Shown: piece by piece, positions 23,350-35,520 of the stretch
Numbering within the stretch: position 1 is the first letter of the stretch
Layout: each line of letters begins with the position of its first letter
From: Megaleporinus macrocephalus
Lineage: Eukaryota > Chordata > Actinopteri > Characiformes > Anostomidae
Assembly: GCA_021613375.1 (NCBI GenBank)
Contig: CM038709.1
Location: 39,391,656 to 39,455,655 of the forward strand
Reading direction: 5' to 3'
DNA length: 64,000 nucleotides
The notes under the pieces: generated by a model
Told to the model about the DNA's origin: nothing
Databases searched by the model: none
Seen by the model: only the letters and a program-made list of their open reading frames with translations
Made by a program: the position numbers and the translations under genes

Positions 23350-23730
23350 GCTAACTGCAATACATTCCACAGCCACTGGAGGGAGCAGGAGAAAGGCTCC
23401 ATAGAGCCAACACGATGATCGAGGCAGTCCCACAGATGCTCTGTTGGGTTCAAGTCTAATGAATTAGTGGTTCAGGGTATTACTTAGAAGTCTTGGTTAT
23501 GATCTTCCATCCATTGCAGGACACTTTAAACCGTGTGTCGTGTCACATTGTCCTGCTGGAAGATCTCATCCACAGCAGAGAAGACAATCAGCATGTATGG
23601 TGTGGTCTGTAAGGATGGATTCATATCTAAACCAGTTGAGAGTGTCTTCCACATGGATGAGTGGGCCCAGAAAATCGAACAAAAGCATTCCCCAGACTGT
23701 AACACTGCCACCCACACACTCCTATCAAAA
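23350..23730 (-). pseudogene. Tc1/mariner-type transposase fragment
   Basis: The - strand reads IFQQDNVTRHTV then, in a shifted frame, SLDLNPTEHLWDCLDHR. These are the second catalytic D (QQDN) and third acidic residue region of Tc1/mariner transposases. Ends are not defined. Confidence 0.7.
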
Positions 23731-23989
23731 GTAGGAAGCGGTCATGCTAATATGACTCGACTGTGTATTATATGTCTTATTTCTTTAGTGTAGCTCTGAA
23801 TTATGGACAGGCCTAAACAAACCGGCACACATTGTTTTTCCCCCATGGTGCTAATTTAGCTGTTGGTGAACTTCCGTTTGTCAGAAACACTGCCAAACAT
23901 CTTATTCCTACTGCTCTTGATGTTTAAAGGCGTCATTTGAGCGAATGAATCAATTATTAGTCAGTGAAACCGCATGAATAATCCACTGT

Positions 23990-24590
23990 GGAAATACGTG
24001 TGTTGCAGCCCTAGCCCATTTAAAACGTTCCTAAGCAGAGACATTCTGCATTCCCACTCTACGCCTCTCCAAGTGCTGTAGTTACGGCTTGACTCAATTG
24101 GATTAGGTGTCAACTCTTCACCCTCTGCCGTCGTGACGCTCCCACATGGCCACTGTCACTGCTTCTATGAATTTCCAATTAAACCCCAAGGGTGCCACAT
24201 TACTGAGACTTAATGGATGGCTATTATTTGACAGTAATATCCTTTGACCTGCGGTGACACCCCCCCAACATTTAGAGGCAGATTAATAAGACGTCCCATG
24301 CATAATGGCAAGAAAGACTGGGTAGATCAATTTTGGTGAACTCTGCGACTCGGTGGGAGGACATAACTTCCCTCAACTGGCATCCTGACTGGCTTCCCAC
24401 CCATTTTGCCCATCACAACGTGGGAAGCAGGAAAGAGATGATGATTCATCGGGCTCTTGCGGCAAAACTGGTCGTTATGTTTTCAGACTCGTCTCGGTGT
24501 CTGACAGAAATGCATAGCGCTGCTTCTTATATAAACAGATACTTTACATTAGCGGTCGACTCCAGGAGAAAATAGGAGTATGAGCCCGAC
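23990..24590. other. unique CNE-like intergenic block
   Basis: Repeat-free sequence with ordered words (gacttaatggatggctatta, cagattaataagacgtccca). No coding signal. It stands out from the transposon-rich surroundings and may be conserved regulatory DNA. Confidence 0.3.
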
Positions 24591-24654
24591 AAGAGACGAT
24601 TTTTCAAATTCCCTGTTTAGTTCAGTCATTAAGATGTAAACAGAGTCGTTCAGA

Positions 24655-24870
24655 GTGGTTTGATATAAAATGGTTTGGATTCTTTACAGTGGTGTTGAAT
24701 GGAACCAGGGGTCACCGTGTCCACAACACAAATATAGACATTTTATTTATTATCTGAAACCACCAGTGAACCTACACACGTCTTCTGAGTTTATATGGAA
24801 TGGTGATGGTGGTAAAATAGTGGAAAATTAATGGTTTAAAAAATATTATGTTTCAGTTCAAAACCTTTAT
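24655..24870. repeat. dispersed repeat family 5 fragment
   Basis: Contains gaatggaaccaggggtcacc and ctgaaaccaccagtgaacct, shared with 34595-34860, 35035-35520 and 45440-45600. Confidence 0.4.
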
Positions 24871-25072
24871 ACATCAGTGTCTCTGGTATCAGACAGCATA
24901 TTCATAATAATTTTGTATGAAATAACTTTCATTGAGGGAGCTTTTGGAGGAGGTCTGGAACTCAGCCTTTAGTGATGTCTGTGGTTTCCAGGCTTCAGGC
25001 AGTCTTCGGCTGCAAAGGATCTGCATCCACGTATAGATAGAAGGTAAATCCTTGTATGTATAATTGTATTGT

Positions 25073-25074
25073 AT

Positions 25075-25153
<79 letters not shown>
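25073..25153. repeat. (TA)n microsatellite
   Basis: About 80 bp of TA dinucleotide directly left of Tc1-like copy 3. Confidence 0.95.
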
Positions 25154-25155
<2 letters not shown>

Positions 25156-25158
<3 letters not shown>

Positions 25159-25686
25159 TACCGCTCAAAAGTTTAGGATCACTTTAGAATTTCATTTCAT
25201 GCAATTTTCATACAATTTCCATGCAATTCACATACAATATTGTCCATTTCATAATCAATGTAAGTGTATCAGATGATTTTTAAAGAATAAAAATGTTTGT
25301 ATTAAAGCCTATTTTTGTATAGAGGCTCATTTTGCATATAGTCCTATTATCAGCAATTCTCAGTCCTCTGTCTAAATCTCCTGGTACGGCCGCCAATCCA
25401 AGTTAAGGATGTTATTGGACTAATTGGTTGTTAGGACACTCTTGCTCAGTTGTGATGCACAGCTGAAAAACATTCTACTAATAAGTGAGCATAAAAGGGA
25501 GAACAACATTCTAGGTTAGTTTAGTATCTGAAGATCAGCAGTTGATGGCTTGCTGACCGGCTCAAAATGTCCAGAAAGAAACAACTTTCTTTAGAGACCC
25601 GTCAGTCCATTGTTGTGTTAAGGAAGAAGATACTCCATTGAAAACAAGAACATTTCACTGTGATCCTAAACTTTTGAGCGGTAGTG
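25156..25686 (+). mobile_element. non-autonomous Tc1-like element, copy 3
   Basis: Inverted ends cactaccgctcaaaagttta and agcggtagtg, with TA on the right. The internal TATA-like box reads cataaaa (one change) and an ATG at 25567 opens the same transposase N-terminus. It shares the internal deletion of copies 1 and 2. Confidence 0.85.
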
Positions 25687-25734
25687 TATATTTATATGTG
25701 TGTGTATACACATGTATCTGCATTCTTGTCAATT

Positions 25735-25858
25735 TTTATGTTTCTACGTCATTTGAACACAACAGCTGTGAAAATTTCTTGATGAATGGACCAATAGAAA
25801 TGCTCTAAAATCATATACTCATTTTTCTTTGGGCAGCAATATATAAAATACTTTGTAT

Positions 25859-25865
<7 letters not shown>
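25735..25865 (-). repeat. dispersed repeat family 3 fragment
   Basis: Inverted match to family 3: ctacgtcatttgaacacaac and gaatggaccaatagaaatgc. Confidence 0.45.

Positions 25866-25917
<52 letters not shown>
25862..25917. repeat. (TA)n microsatellite
   Basis: A pure TA dinucleotide tract. Confidence 0.9.
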
Positions 25918-25919
<2 letters not shown>

Positions 25920-26504
25920 TTATGAATTTAACCAAAATATAACAATAATATATATAAAACTGTCACAGTCCAAATACTTATGGACCTGACTGCATATTTA
26001 TAAAAACTTCAGAAAAGAGAATTCAGTTATAAATTCAGTCAGTTGTGATCACTGACTCTCAAGGAAACCATTCAGCTGTTTTCATTTAATTACTGCATCC
26101 AGTATTGTTCTTCACAGAGCTGGTCATGTGACACTGATTATCAGAACACAACCAGAATTCAGCTGTTTAAATTCCTCAGCTCAGTTTTCTGAATTGCCAT
26201 AGCTGTAATTTGATTTCGAGCCATTATAGCGCCACGAATTCCTGTGTCCTCCTCAAAACTCTCCATTCCAGTGTGAAAGAGTTTTGCTGCCCCCAGCTGG
26301 TAGGCAGGTCATCACACCTTAGTTAGTCCACAAGACGCTCACACATGGGGCAAAGGCTGTTCTAGGATTTCTCTTTGAGAGGCTCTGTAATGGAGTTCTC
26401 GTTCATAAGCCAAATAAATGCCTTTAAATTCAAAGAACCATAAAATGTAATAATATTTCTCATTACATTTGTTATAAGGCAACTTTATTATATTTAATAA
26501 GCAT

Positions 26505-26620
26505 CCACCATATAGATCAGACACAGCAGTGCTGTTATTAAACACTGTGTCCACTCACTGTCCACTCTATTAGACACTGCTACCTTGCTGGTCCACCTTG
26601 TAGATGGAAAGTCTCGTCGA
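26505..26620 (+). repeat. dispersed repeat family 2 fragment
   Basis: Contains gatcagacacagcagtgctg, cactgtccactctattagac and ggtccaccttgtagatg. Confidence 0.55.
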
Positions 26621-26624
26621 CTTT

Positions 26625-27820
26625 AGAGACTCTGAACTTTGTTTTTTAATTAAAAACTTTGTAATTAGTAATACTGAGAACTGAGTTAATTTTAGACCTT
26701 GAAACTTTTTACAAATGGTGTTTTAAGCAAAATAAGAACTTCAACCTCAGAAAAAAAATTAGTTTCCTCACCTCTGACTGTCAAATCACATATATTAGCA
26801 GATTGCAATGCAATATATCAATTAATATCAGCAAAACATAGTACGTATTCAACATGAATGGAATGGAATGAACAGCATTTGAAGATTAAAAATAAGCTAG
26901 ACACAGGTTTAAATTAGATTAGGCTTTTTAAAATAAACTAATTAAATTAATCAGGAAAAACAATTATTTTCACATTAACATGTTTGGAACTGAACTGAAT
27001 AACATTGTAATGCTGTTGTTTCTAGAAGATTTTAATGAATAGGTTTCACTGAGATGTGGCACAGCTAAAAATCACCATGTTAAAGGTAGATATAAACATT
27101 GGAAGTGTTTCTGTGATAATAATAATCATACTGATGTTGTTTGATCATAGTGTATTTTAACATTGTAAGTTAAAGTGAAGGCCGTCTAGCCTTTCACAAG
27201 AATATCAACAGCAGTCACTTAATTGCTTTTAAAAAGGTTAAGGGATATTAATACATTGATATATTAAAAAAACATTACAAGTTTATGGTCATGAATCAAG
27301 CATGCATGAAGCCAGATTTGAAGCCAATCAAAAACTTACCAAACCCAACAGGTAAACATTGTGGTCTCAAAATAAGTCTTTTCATGCATTGACTAATCTG
27401 GACAGTGCATGTTATAATAAAAGTTTATGGTCATGTATCAAGCAGGCATATCTAATTAAATACATAACATGCTTTAATGCCTGTATACCTGTAACAGCAT
27501 CTGAAATAGTCAGTCTTACAGTAAACCAGGTTTAAGACTGAATGTCATATGTTGAAATATAGCTTTCACAAGTATTCATTAATAAATATTTATAATTTAT
27601 TCTGATTCACAAGAAATGCAAACGTTTCCTGTCTGCTGTTCCGACTGCAGGCTAAAAGCCATACTGACCTATAATGAAAGGCTTGTTATGTAAACAGAGC
27701 AGCACAGAACACTAATAATGCAGATTTATTTTAATTAGTAAATTTTTTTAACTGAGAAAAGTTTTGCTGATTCTGTGGCTACAACTTCTGTTACAGTCGC
27801 TATATAGATATGTTTTATCT
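26625..27820. other. AT-rich intergenic DNA
   Basis: No gene or recognisable repeat. AT-rich, low coding potential. Confidence 0.4.
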
Positions 27821-27824
27821 CGAA

Positions 27825-28215
27825 TCAAGGTTTATTTATAAAGCGCTTTTTACAAAAAATGTGGTCACAAAGCAGCTTTACAGAAGTTTGAAATATGAAA
27901 ACATGAATTCATACCATGTATCCCGCTGTGAGCAAGCCAGAGGCGATTGTGATGTAGAAAAACTCCCTCAGACTGGAGGAAGAAACCCTGGGAAGAAGAA
28001 CCAAGACTCAGTGGGGGAGACCATGGGCGTGGTTGTGGGGGGAAAAGTGGACCTGACTACCCAGGGCCCGAGTAGGGAGAGGGGCCCTTAAAAAAAAATC
28101 CAGATTTTTTTTTTTTTTTGCTCACGTTCCTCATGTACTGGCATGGATAGGGGCCCATTGGCATTGAGAGTATACAGGGCCCAGAATTTGCTGCTACGCC
28201 CCTGGGGGCGCCCCG
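27825..28215. repeat. composite dispersed repeats
   Basis: 27825-28080 contains tttataaagcgctttttaca, agcagctttacag and ggaggaagaaaccctgggaa, a combination common in fish dispersed repeats. 28060-28215 has gggcccga..aggggccc..cagggccca..gctacgcccctggg, like the end of a second, probably hAT-type, element. No coding content. Confidence 0.45.
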
Positions 28216-28229
28216 TCCTCCTCTGGTCA

Positions 28230-29760
28230 AACAGCATTTATAGTTTATTAAGTCCTGTTCAGAATAAAAACTGAGGCAGTCTTTGACTGAGGCAGTCTCT
28301 GACTGAGGCAGTCTCCGAGTCTGTCTTTGTGGAAAGTGGGAGTAAACTGAAACAGCCCCATCATATCTCAGTGCTGCTACATCTGGATGACAGTGGTTCA
28401 GTCGAGGGTGTAGCAGAGGGCTCAAATGAAGTGGTGAAGTGACGTCTACACAAGCCAAATGTTTGTTTCTGTTAACTTGTGTAAATAAACAGTCACTGTA
28501 CATCACAGGGTGCAGAGGTGTGTTCTCTGTAGATGATGTGCTGAAGGAGATCTATTATCTCATTTAGGTTTTTCTTCTTTTTTTAGTGTGTTCTTGTTTT
28601 AGTTTTTTTGTGAACTTAAACATTCCGCAAAGTTATGAAGCGCAAAGCACACGCCAGATGGAGAAACAGCCCTTTTCCTTTGTTACAATGTGATGTCATC
28701 ATGTAACAGAGTCCTCATTACCTGCTGGTTGACCAGGCAGAACAGAGTGGGCGATTTGACCAATGAGAGCACATTGGGAGGCGGGGCTTAAGGAGAGGCG
28801 CTCTAACAGAGAGGGAATACAGATTTACAGTAAGAGAAGAATATTGTGTTTTGGGAAAACTGAAGTACTGAGGTAAAACATACAATTCTGAACACAGAAA
28901 ATGAGCTTAACCGGTATTTTTCCTCATAAGATAAACAAGGCGAGCAATTGGTCCAGCAATTGTGGGCTAAAAAGAAAAAGGAAACATATTTCTGTTATTA
29001 ACTTTTTATTTTTTATTTTTCTTTTCTTTGGTTACACTCTCTGACAAAAAAGGTCAGACAGTGTGTCTATAGCAGGCAATGAAGTCAAAGTTAGCTTTAT
29101 AACATTAATAACATTAAACATAAAAATATATGAGTAAGCTTATAATAATCAATAAACAGACTAATCGTACTGTTGTAACTTCAACAGTTGTGTGTCCATA
29201 AAACAATAGAACGTTATCAGTTTCTCAGTATTAAAAAATCACCATTAACACGTAGTAATAATCACACTGTATATAAAAACACTATTTTACCAAAAAGGAC
29301 AAGTATTTATGCATACATTTACTGGAACAGGCGACAAACTCCATCACGGCTTGTACCACGCAGCCCTCAGCTCCTTATGCTAATGCTACACAGCCACTTC
29401 TTCAGCAACAAAAAGAGTGTTTTTAACATGATATTCACCACTAAACCCTCAGCTACACGTACCATTGGGGTCTTACACACTTCAGATTTTCACTTTCGTT
29501 ATGTAAATTGTATTCCACACACTAACATACCTGAGGGAGATAATAAATAAGAAGAGCCAAACACGATGTTTTCTCTTAGCGCTGTATTGGAAGTTGGAAA
29601 ACTCGCGAGAGCTCCCCCCTCAGGAATGTTCGAGCATTACAGTCCAGTAACAGTGAAAAGGCGGGTTTCTATACTGAGAATACTGTTTTAAAAAAAAGGC
29701 TCTTTTTAACCTTATTTTTAACCTTTTTACCAACAATGAATTCACAGCTACAGACGATGT
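28230..29760. other. intergenic, no gene seen
   Basis: Includes a short aggcagtctttgactg tandem (28275-28315). No transposon protein, exon or RNA gene was recognised. Confidence 0.35.
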
Positions 29761-29794
29761 TAGCCTGCTATGCTGTACGCCAAAGCCATCGCCA

Positions 29795-30462
29795 TTAATG
29801 CTATTAAGGTGGACTCCGGTGGACTCAGGCGGTTGAGGCGAGCTGGGCTCGGGAGCTCGGTCCTCACCTCCTTCTACAGATGTGTGGTGGAGAGCGTTCT
29901 ATGCTCCAGCATCAACGTGTGGCACGGAAGCTGCTCTGCTGCAGACAGGAAAGCTCTGCAGAGGGTGGTGAAGGCTGCACAGAGGTCTGTCGGAGTCAGC
30001 CTCCCCACCACCACGGACATATACACCTCCAGATGCAGGAAGAGGGCCACCTGCATCATGAAGGACCCCACTCATCCAGCACACTCACTGTTTGTCCCGC
30101 TCCCCTCAGGCAGGAGGCTGCGGAGCGTCAAGTGTAGAACGAACAGACTGAGGAACAGCTTCATTCCGGAAGCTGTAAGACTTTTAAACGCCACTTAGTG
30201 GAACCACTGCACTGACACTTTTACTGCACTGACACTTTTACGACACCAGTCACTTTAATACACTCTGCTGCTACCTTCTCCATTCCTGTTTATTTTATTT
30301 TCATATATTTTATATATTTATGTTTATTTTATTTATTTAAGTACTGCTGTCTGGGTAAAACTGGGTCCTTGGGTACCACAATTTCGTTCCACCCCATGTA
30401 CCACATGTGATGCGAATGACAATAAAGTCTCCTTGAATCCTTGAATCCTTGAATCTATTAGC
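29795..30462 (+). mobile_element. LINE 3' end (L2/Rex1-like)
   Basis: A frame at 29795-30195 encodes LRRLRRAGLGSSVLTSFYRC, VVESVLCSSINVWHGSC and LRSVKCRTNRLRNSFIPEAV, the C-terminal tail of a non-LTR retrotransposon ORF2. It is followed by an AT-rich 3' UTR, AATAAA at 30421 and a tail of ccttgaatcc repeats (30431-30455). This is a 5'-truncated insertion. The exact clade is inferred. Confidence 0.8.
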
Positions 30463-30742
30463 AAACTAGACTTTAAGTGACTTACAGGTTTCTTTAAAAA
30501 AAAAAGCTCCTCACTCGCTTCCTCACCCACGTTGCACCTGGGTCTTGCACGGTGAGTTGCATATGATTGGAAAGCTTTCCTTCCAGTTTTGGCGCTGCTA
30601 ACAACCAAACGTAGCTACAGAGTCTCACGAGACAGCAGCGACAGACACAGCCAATCACACTGGCCATATGTGTTACAGGAGAATGTGATCTAACCCTTTC
30701 TGCACTTCTAGGTTAATGAGACATTTAATTTATTAAGTTTAT

Positions 30743-31187
30743 TTAAATTATTGGTGGGGACAGTTCAATAGATACTGGATATTGGTGGAGACTCGTCACT
30801 TCATTCCATTCTAATTCTACGCCCTTGGTGTGGGCTGTGTGGAGGGCAGTGGAGATGGCATCATTGGTTGAGCAATTGGACCAATATGCGAATTGTAATG
30901 GGTCCATGGAGGCGGAAGGATAGAATAAATGCCCTTCAAAACTATTCATAAGGATGGAGGTGACGGACGGGAGGGCGACGCCTCCTTCGAGACAGGGAAT
31001 GGTGGTGGCTTTGAAGCATGTGGGGACAATGGCCTGACTCAGTGAGGTGTTAGAGATGTCTGTGCAGACAACTGAGAGCTCCCCCACCCAGTCCCTCAGC
31101 ACACGGCCAGGTATATTGTGAGGATCTGGAGCTTTCAGAGCGTTGACCCTGCTGAATGATCTCCTCACACTGACCAGACACTATAAG
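30743..31187 (-). pseudogene. LINE reverse transcriptase fragment
   Basis: The - strand reads RVNALKAPDPHNIPGRVLRD, then SLSQAIVPTCFKATTIP and MDPLQFAYWSNCSTNDAIST. These are the KAPGPD.I..RVL and DPLQFAY..NRST motifs of non-LTR reverse transcriptases. The frame is partial and degraded, and oriented opposite to the neighbouring LINE 3' end. Confidence 0.8.
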
Positions 31188-31435
31188 TCACAGAGAGACA
31201 AATTCAGCAAAGGATTGTCTTAGTGTGGACAAAATTTTTCATTTTCATCCTTCCAGATGTTCTTCTCAGTATAATATTTTCAGGTATTCACTATCAAGTG
31301 AACAAAGGTAGACAGTTGTTTTCTATATTTGTCTCACTCTCTGTCCAGATGTTTTTCTTGTTACAAAGTTGTAATTATGTTGTAACTTTTAGAGCAGGTA
31401 TCTAGAACCTAGAGAACAAAGGGTGGACTACCTTT

Positions 31436-34150
31436 GGTGGTGTGGTGGTGTAGTGGTTAGTATGGTGGTGTAGTGGTTAGTATGGTGGTGTAGTGGTCAG
31501 TATGGTGGTGTGGTGGTTAGTATGGTGGTGTGGTGGTTAGTATGGTGTTGTAGTGGTTAGTATGGTGGTGTAGTGGTTAGTATGGTGGTGTGGTGGTTAG
31601 TATGGTGGTGTAGTGGTTAGTATGGTGGTGTGGTGGTTAGTATGGTGGTGTGGTGGTTAGTATGGTGGTGTAGTGGTTAGTATGGTGTTGTAATGGTTAG
31701 TATGGTGGTGTAGTGGTCAGTATGGTGGTGTAGTGGTTAGTATGGTGGTGTAGTGGTTAGTACGGTGGTGTAGTGGTTAGTATGGTGTTGTAGTGGTTAG
31801 TGTGGTGGTGTAGTGGTCAGTATTGTGGTGTAGTGGTTAGTATGGTGTTGTAGTGGTCAGTATGGTGGTGTAGTGGTCAGTATTGTGGTGTAGTGGTTAA
31901 TACGGTGGTGTAGTGGTTAGTATGGTGGTGTAGTGGTTAGTGTGGTGGTGTAGTGGTCAGTATGGTGGTGTAGTGGTTAGTATGGTGGTGTAGTGGTTAG
32001 TGTGGTGGTGTAGTGGTCAGTATTGTGGTGTAGTGGTTAGTATGGTGTTGTAGTGGTCAGTATGGTGGTGTAGTGGTCAGTATTGTGGTGTAGTGGTTAA
32101 TACGGTGGTGTAGTGGTTAGTATGGTGGTGTAGTGGTTAGTGTGGTGGTGTAGTGGTCAGTATGGTGGTGTAGTGGTCAGTATGGTGGTGTAGTGGTTAG
32201 TACGGTGGTGTAGTGGTTCGTACGGTGGTGTAGTGATTAGTACGGTGGTGTAGTGGTTAGCACGGTGGTGTAGTGGTTAGTACGGTGGTGTAGTGTTAGT
32301 ACGGTGGTGTAGTGGTTAGTACGGTGGTGTAGTGGTTATTACGGTGGTGTAGTGGTCAGTATGGTGGTATAGTGGTTAGTCTGGTGGTGTAGTGGTTAGT
32401 ACGGTGGTGTAGTGGTTAGTACGGTGGTGTAGTGATTAGTACGGTGGTGTAGTGGTTAGTACGGTGGTGTAGTGGTTAGTATGGTGGTGTAGTGATTAGT
32501 GTGGTAGTGTGGTGGTTAGTACGGTGGTGTAGTGGTTAGTATGGTGGATTAGTGGTTAGTGTGGTAGTGTGGTGGTTAGTACGGTGGTGTAGTGTTAGTA
32601 TGGTGGTGTAGTGGTTAGTGTGGTGGTGTGGTGGTTAGTACGGTGGTGTAGTGTTAGTATGGTGGTGTAGTGGTTAGTACGGTGGTGTAGTGTTAGTATG
32701 GTGGTGTAGTGGTTAGTACGGTGGTGTAGTGTTAGTATGGTGGTGTAGTGGTTAGTGTGGTGGTGTAGTGGTTAGTACGGTGGTGTAGTGTTAGTACGGT
32801 GGTGTAGTGGTTAGTATGGTGGTGTAGTGGTCAGTATGGTGGTGTAGTGGTCAGTATGGTGGTGTAGTGGTTAGTATGGTGGTGTAGTGGTTAGTATGGT
32901 GGTGTAGTGGTTAGTACGGTGGTGTAGTGTTAGTATGGTGGTGTAGTGGTTAGTGTGGTGGTGTGGTGGTTAGTACGGTGGTGTAGTGGTTAGTACGGTG
33001 GTGTAGTGGTTAGTACGGTGGTGTAGTGGTCAGTACGGTGGTGTAGTGGTTAGTAAGGTGGTGTAGTGGTTAGTAAGGTGGTGTAGTGGTTAGTACGGTG
33101 GTGTAGTGGTTAGTACGGTGGTGTAGTGGTCAGTATGGTGGTGTAGTGGTTAGTATGGTGGTGTAGTGGTCAGTATGGTGGTGTAGTGGTTAGTATGGTG
33201 GTGTAGTGTTTGTATGGTGGTGTAGTGGTTAGTATGGTGGTGTAGTGTTTGTATGGTGGTGTAGTGGTTAGTACGGTGGTGTAGTGGTTAGTAAGGTGGT
33301 GTAGTGGTTAGTACGGTGGTGTAGTGGTCAGTATGGTGGTGTAGTGGTTAGTACGGTGGTGTAGTGGTCAGTATGGTGGTGTAGTGGTTAGTATGGTGGT
33401 GTAGTGGTTAGTATGGTGGTGTAGTGGTTAGTACGGTGGTGTAGTGGTTAGTACGGTGGTGTAGTGGTTAGTATGGTGGTGTAGTGGTTAGTATGGTGGT
33501 GTAGTGGTTAGTACGGTGGTGTAGTGGTTAGCACGGTGGTGTAGTGGTTAGTACGGTGGTGTAGTGGTTAGTACGGTGGTGTAGTGGTTAGTATGGTGGT
33601 GTAGTGGTTAGTATGGTGGTGTAGTGGTCAGTATGGTGGTGTAGTGGTTAGTATGGTGGTGTAGTGGTCAGTATGGTGGTGTAGTGTTTGTATGGTGGTG
33701 TAGTGGTTAGTATGGTGGTGTAGTGTTTGTATGGTGGTGTAGTGGTTAGTACGGTGGTGTAGTGGTTAGTAAGGTGGTGTAGTGGTCAGTACGGTGGTGT
33801 AGTGGTCAGTATGGTGGTGTAGTGGTTAGTACGGTGGTGTAGTGGTCAGTATGGTGGTGTAGTGGTTAGTATGGTGGTGTAGTGGTTAGTATGGTGGTGT
33901 AGTGGTTAGTACGGTGGTGTAGTGGTTAGTACGGTGGTGTAGTGGTTAGTATGGTGGTGTAGTGGTTAGTACGGTGGTGTAGTGGTTAGTACGGTGGTGT
34001 AGTGGTTAGCACGGTGGTGTAGTGGTTAGTACGGTGGTGTAGTGGTTAGTACGGTGGTGTAGTGGTTAGTACGGTGGTGTAGTGGTTAGTACGGTGGTGT
34101 AGTGGTTAGTATGGTGGTGTAGTGGTTAGTACGGTGGTGTAGTGGTCAGC
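31436..34150 (+). repeat. 20-bp minisatellite, about 135 units, derived from a SINE box-A head
   Basis: The unit is TATGGTGGTGTAGTGGTTAG with variants at a few sites (TAT/TAC/TGT, GGTT/GGTC) and occasional 19-bp units (tagtgttagt). The last unit runs without break into the body of a tRNA-derived SINE at 34141. The unit contains TGGTGTAGTGG, which fits the Pol III box-A consensus and is the first ~20 bp of that SINE family. Long-range duplications of about 200 bp and 478 bp are visible inside. Confidence 0.95.
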
Positions 34151-34407
34151 ACTGTCTCCTCACAGTAAGATGATCTGGGTTGGATTCCCGGTCCGGGTGG
34201 TTCTGTGTGGAGTGTGTATGTTCTCTCTGTGTTTGAGTGGGTTTCCTCTGGGTACTCTGGTTTCCTCCCACAATCCAAACACATGCATGTTAGGTTGATC
34301 ACTGACTCTAAATTGCCTGTAGGTGTGAGTGTGTGTTGGCCATGTGATGGACTGGCGACCTGTCCATGGTGTACCCCACGCAAATAGTTGAAATGACAAT
34401 AAAAGTT
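34141..34407 (+). mobile_element. tRNA-derived SINE (family A) at the end of the array
   Basis: agcactgtctcctcacag, box-B-like ggttggattcc, then tgggtttcctctgggtactc, ggtttcctcccacaatccaa and ggactggcgacctgtccat. This order is a very common fish repeat. The 5' head is tandemly multiplied to its left. Confidence 0.8.
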
Positions 34408-34594
34408 TTGACCAGCAGGGGGGTTTGTGTGCACATGAAGCTTCGAGTAATAATTTTTTTTTTAACAAGCTGGAAGGAAAGCGTCAACGTTTCAAGAGGC
34501 TTCATCTAAACCATCACTAGCGTCTAATGAGCAGTAAGTCTGGATAGTTAGTAAATAAAGCCAAATTTACTTCTCATTAGACGCTACCGCGGCT

Positions 34595-34860
34595 CTGTGT
34601 GGTTCTTTTTACATTGCATAGCCGTATATGGTCCCACATCTCCATCAACATTTTGTAAAGTAAATAAAACTGGTGTTGTAGAAATGGCGACGTCTGGTTC
34701 CATTCACCACCACCTAAAGAAACCTCAATCAACTACTTCACACCAAACCTACTGTGAACATCTGAAAGGACTAATTTATTCAGATGTTTCATTTTAGCCA
34801 GTGTTGAATGGAAGTGCATCATGTAAACCCAGTTTATATCACATATTAGCACAAAATAAA
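34595..34860. repeat. dispersed repeat family 5 copy
   Basis: Shares ggcgacgtctggttccattc, caccaaacctactgtgaaca and catgtaaacccagttt with 35330-35520. Confidence 0.45.
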
Positions 34861-35034
34861 GAGAAAATCTTGTTAAACTGCACCAATTTAACTGCAGTCT
34901 GCAATGCATTCACCTCCATACAACACTCAGACGTGTGTAATAGTTATATATGCGAGCTTTGAGGGGGAACTCTCATAGTTTTTTTTTTTAATTCTTCATA
35001 AATAATGGGTTAAGGTGTAAACAAAGTCATGCAG

Positions 35035-35520
35035 AGTGGTTTGTTGTGAAACGCTCCGTTCAACAGAAACGTATTCCCAACGGTGGTGAATGGAACCAGA
35101 CTTTCAGCTTTAAAACTCCATCACAGACAGTTAGAACACAAAATGGTTATAAATACACTGCCTGATGAAAGTATTTTGGTAAAGCTTTGGTTTAAAATGT
35201 ATTTTAATCCATTCATGGTGAACATTGTGAGGCGAAACAGTCTCCAAAGAAAACTTAGTTTTTTTTAGATTTACAACTATACGACCTTACCATCCTCACA
35301 GCAACATTTCGGATAGTAAATAAAATGTCTACATTGGTGTTGTAGACATGGCGACCTCTGGTTCCATTCACCACCACCACCACTGTAAAGAAATCTCTAC
35401 AATCAACCAATTCACACCAAACTTACTGTGAACAACTGTTAACATCTCAAAAGAACTACATTAGTCAGAGGTTCCATTTTATCCAAAGTTGAGCAGAAGT
35501 GCTTCATGTAAACCCAGTTT
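35035..35520. repeat. dispersed repeat family 5, two adjoining copies
   Basis: Contains ggtggtgaatggaaccagac, the inverted ggttccattcaccaccacca and aacttactgtgaacaactgt. The two copies face each other. Confidence 0.45.

Noticed and set aside
26283..26305. Further CTCF-like string (complement of ctgcccccagctgg)
   Set aside because: It has a mismatch inside the invariant core and no repeat support; not listed as a site.
28057..28506. 149-codon - strand frame
   Set aside because: It runs through dispersed repeat ends and has no recognisable domain.
29188..29550. 120-codon + strand frame
   Set aside because: No homology recognised; AT-rich intergenic sequence; not supported as a gene.
31436..34150. 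Regularly spaced repeats that could suggest a CRISPR array
   Set aside because: The units are head to tail with no unique spacers, in a vertebrate genome, and join a SINE.
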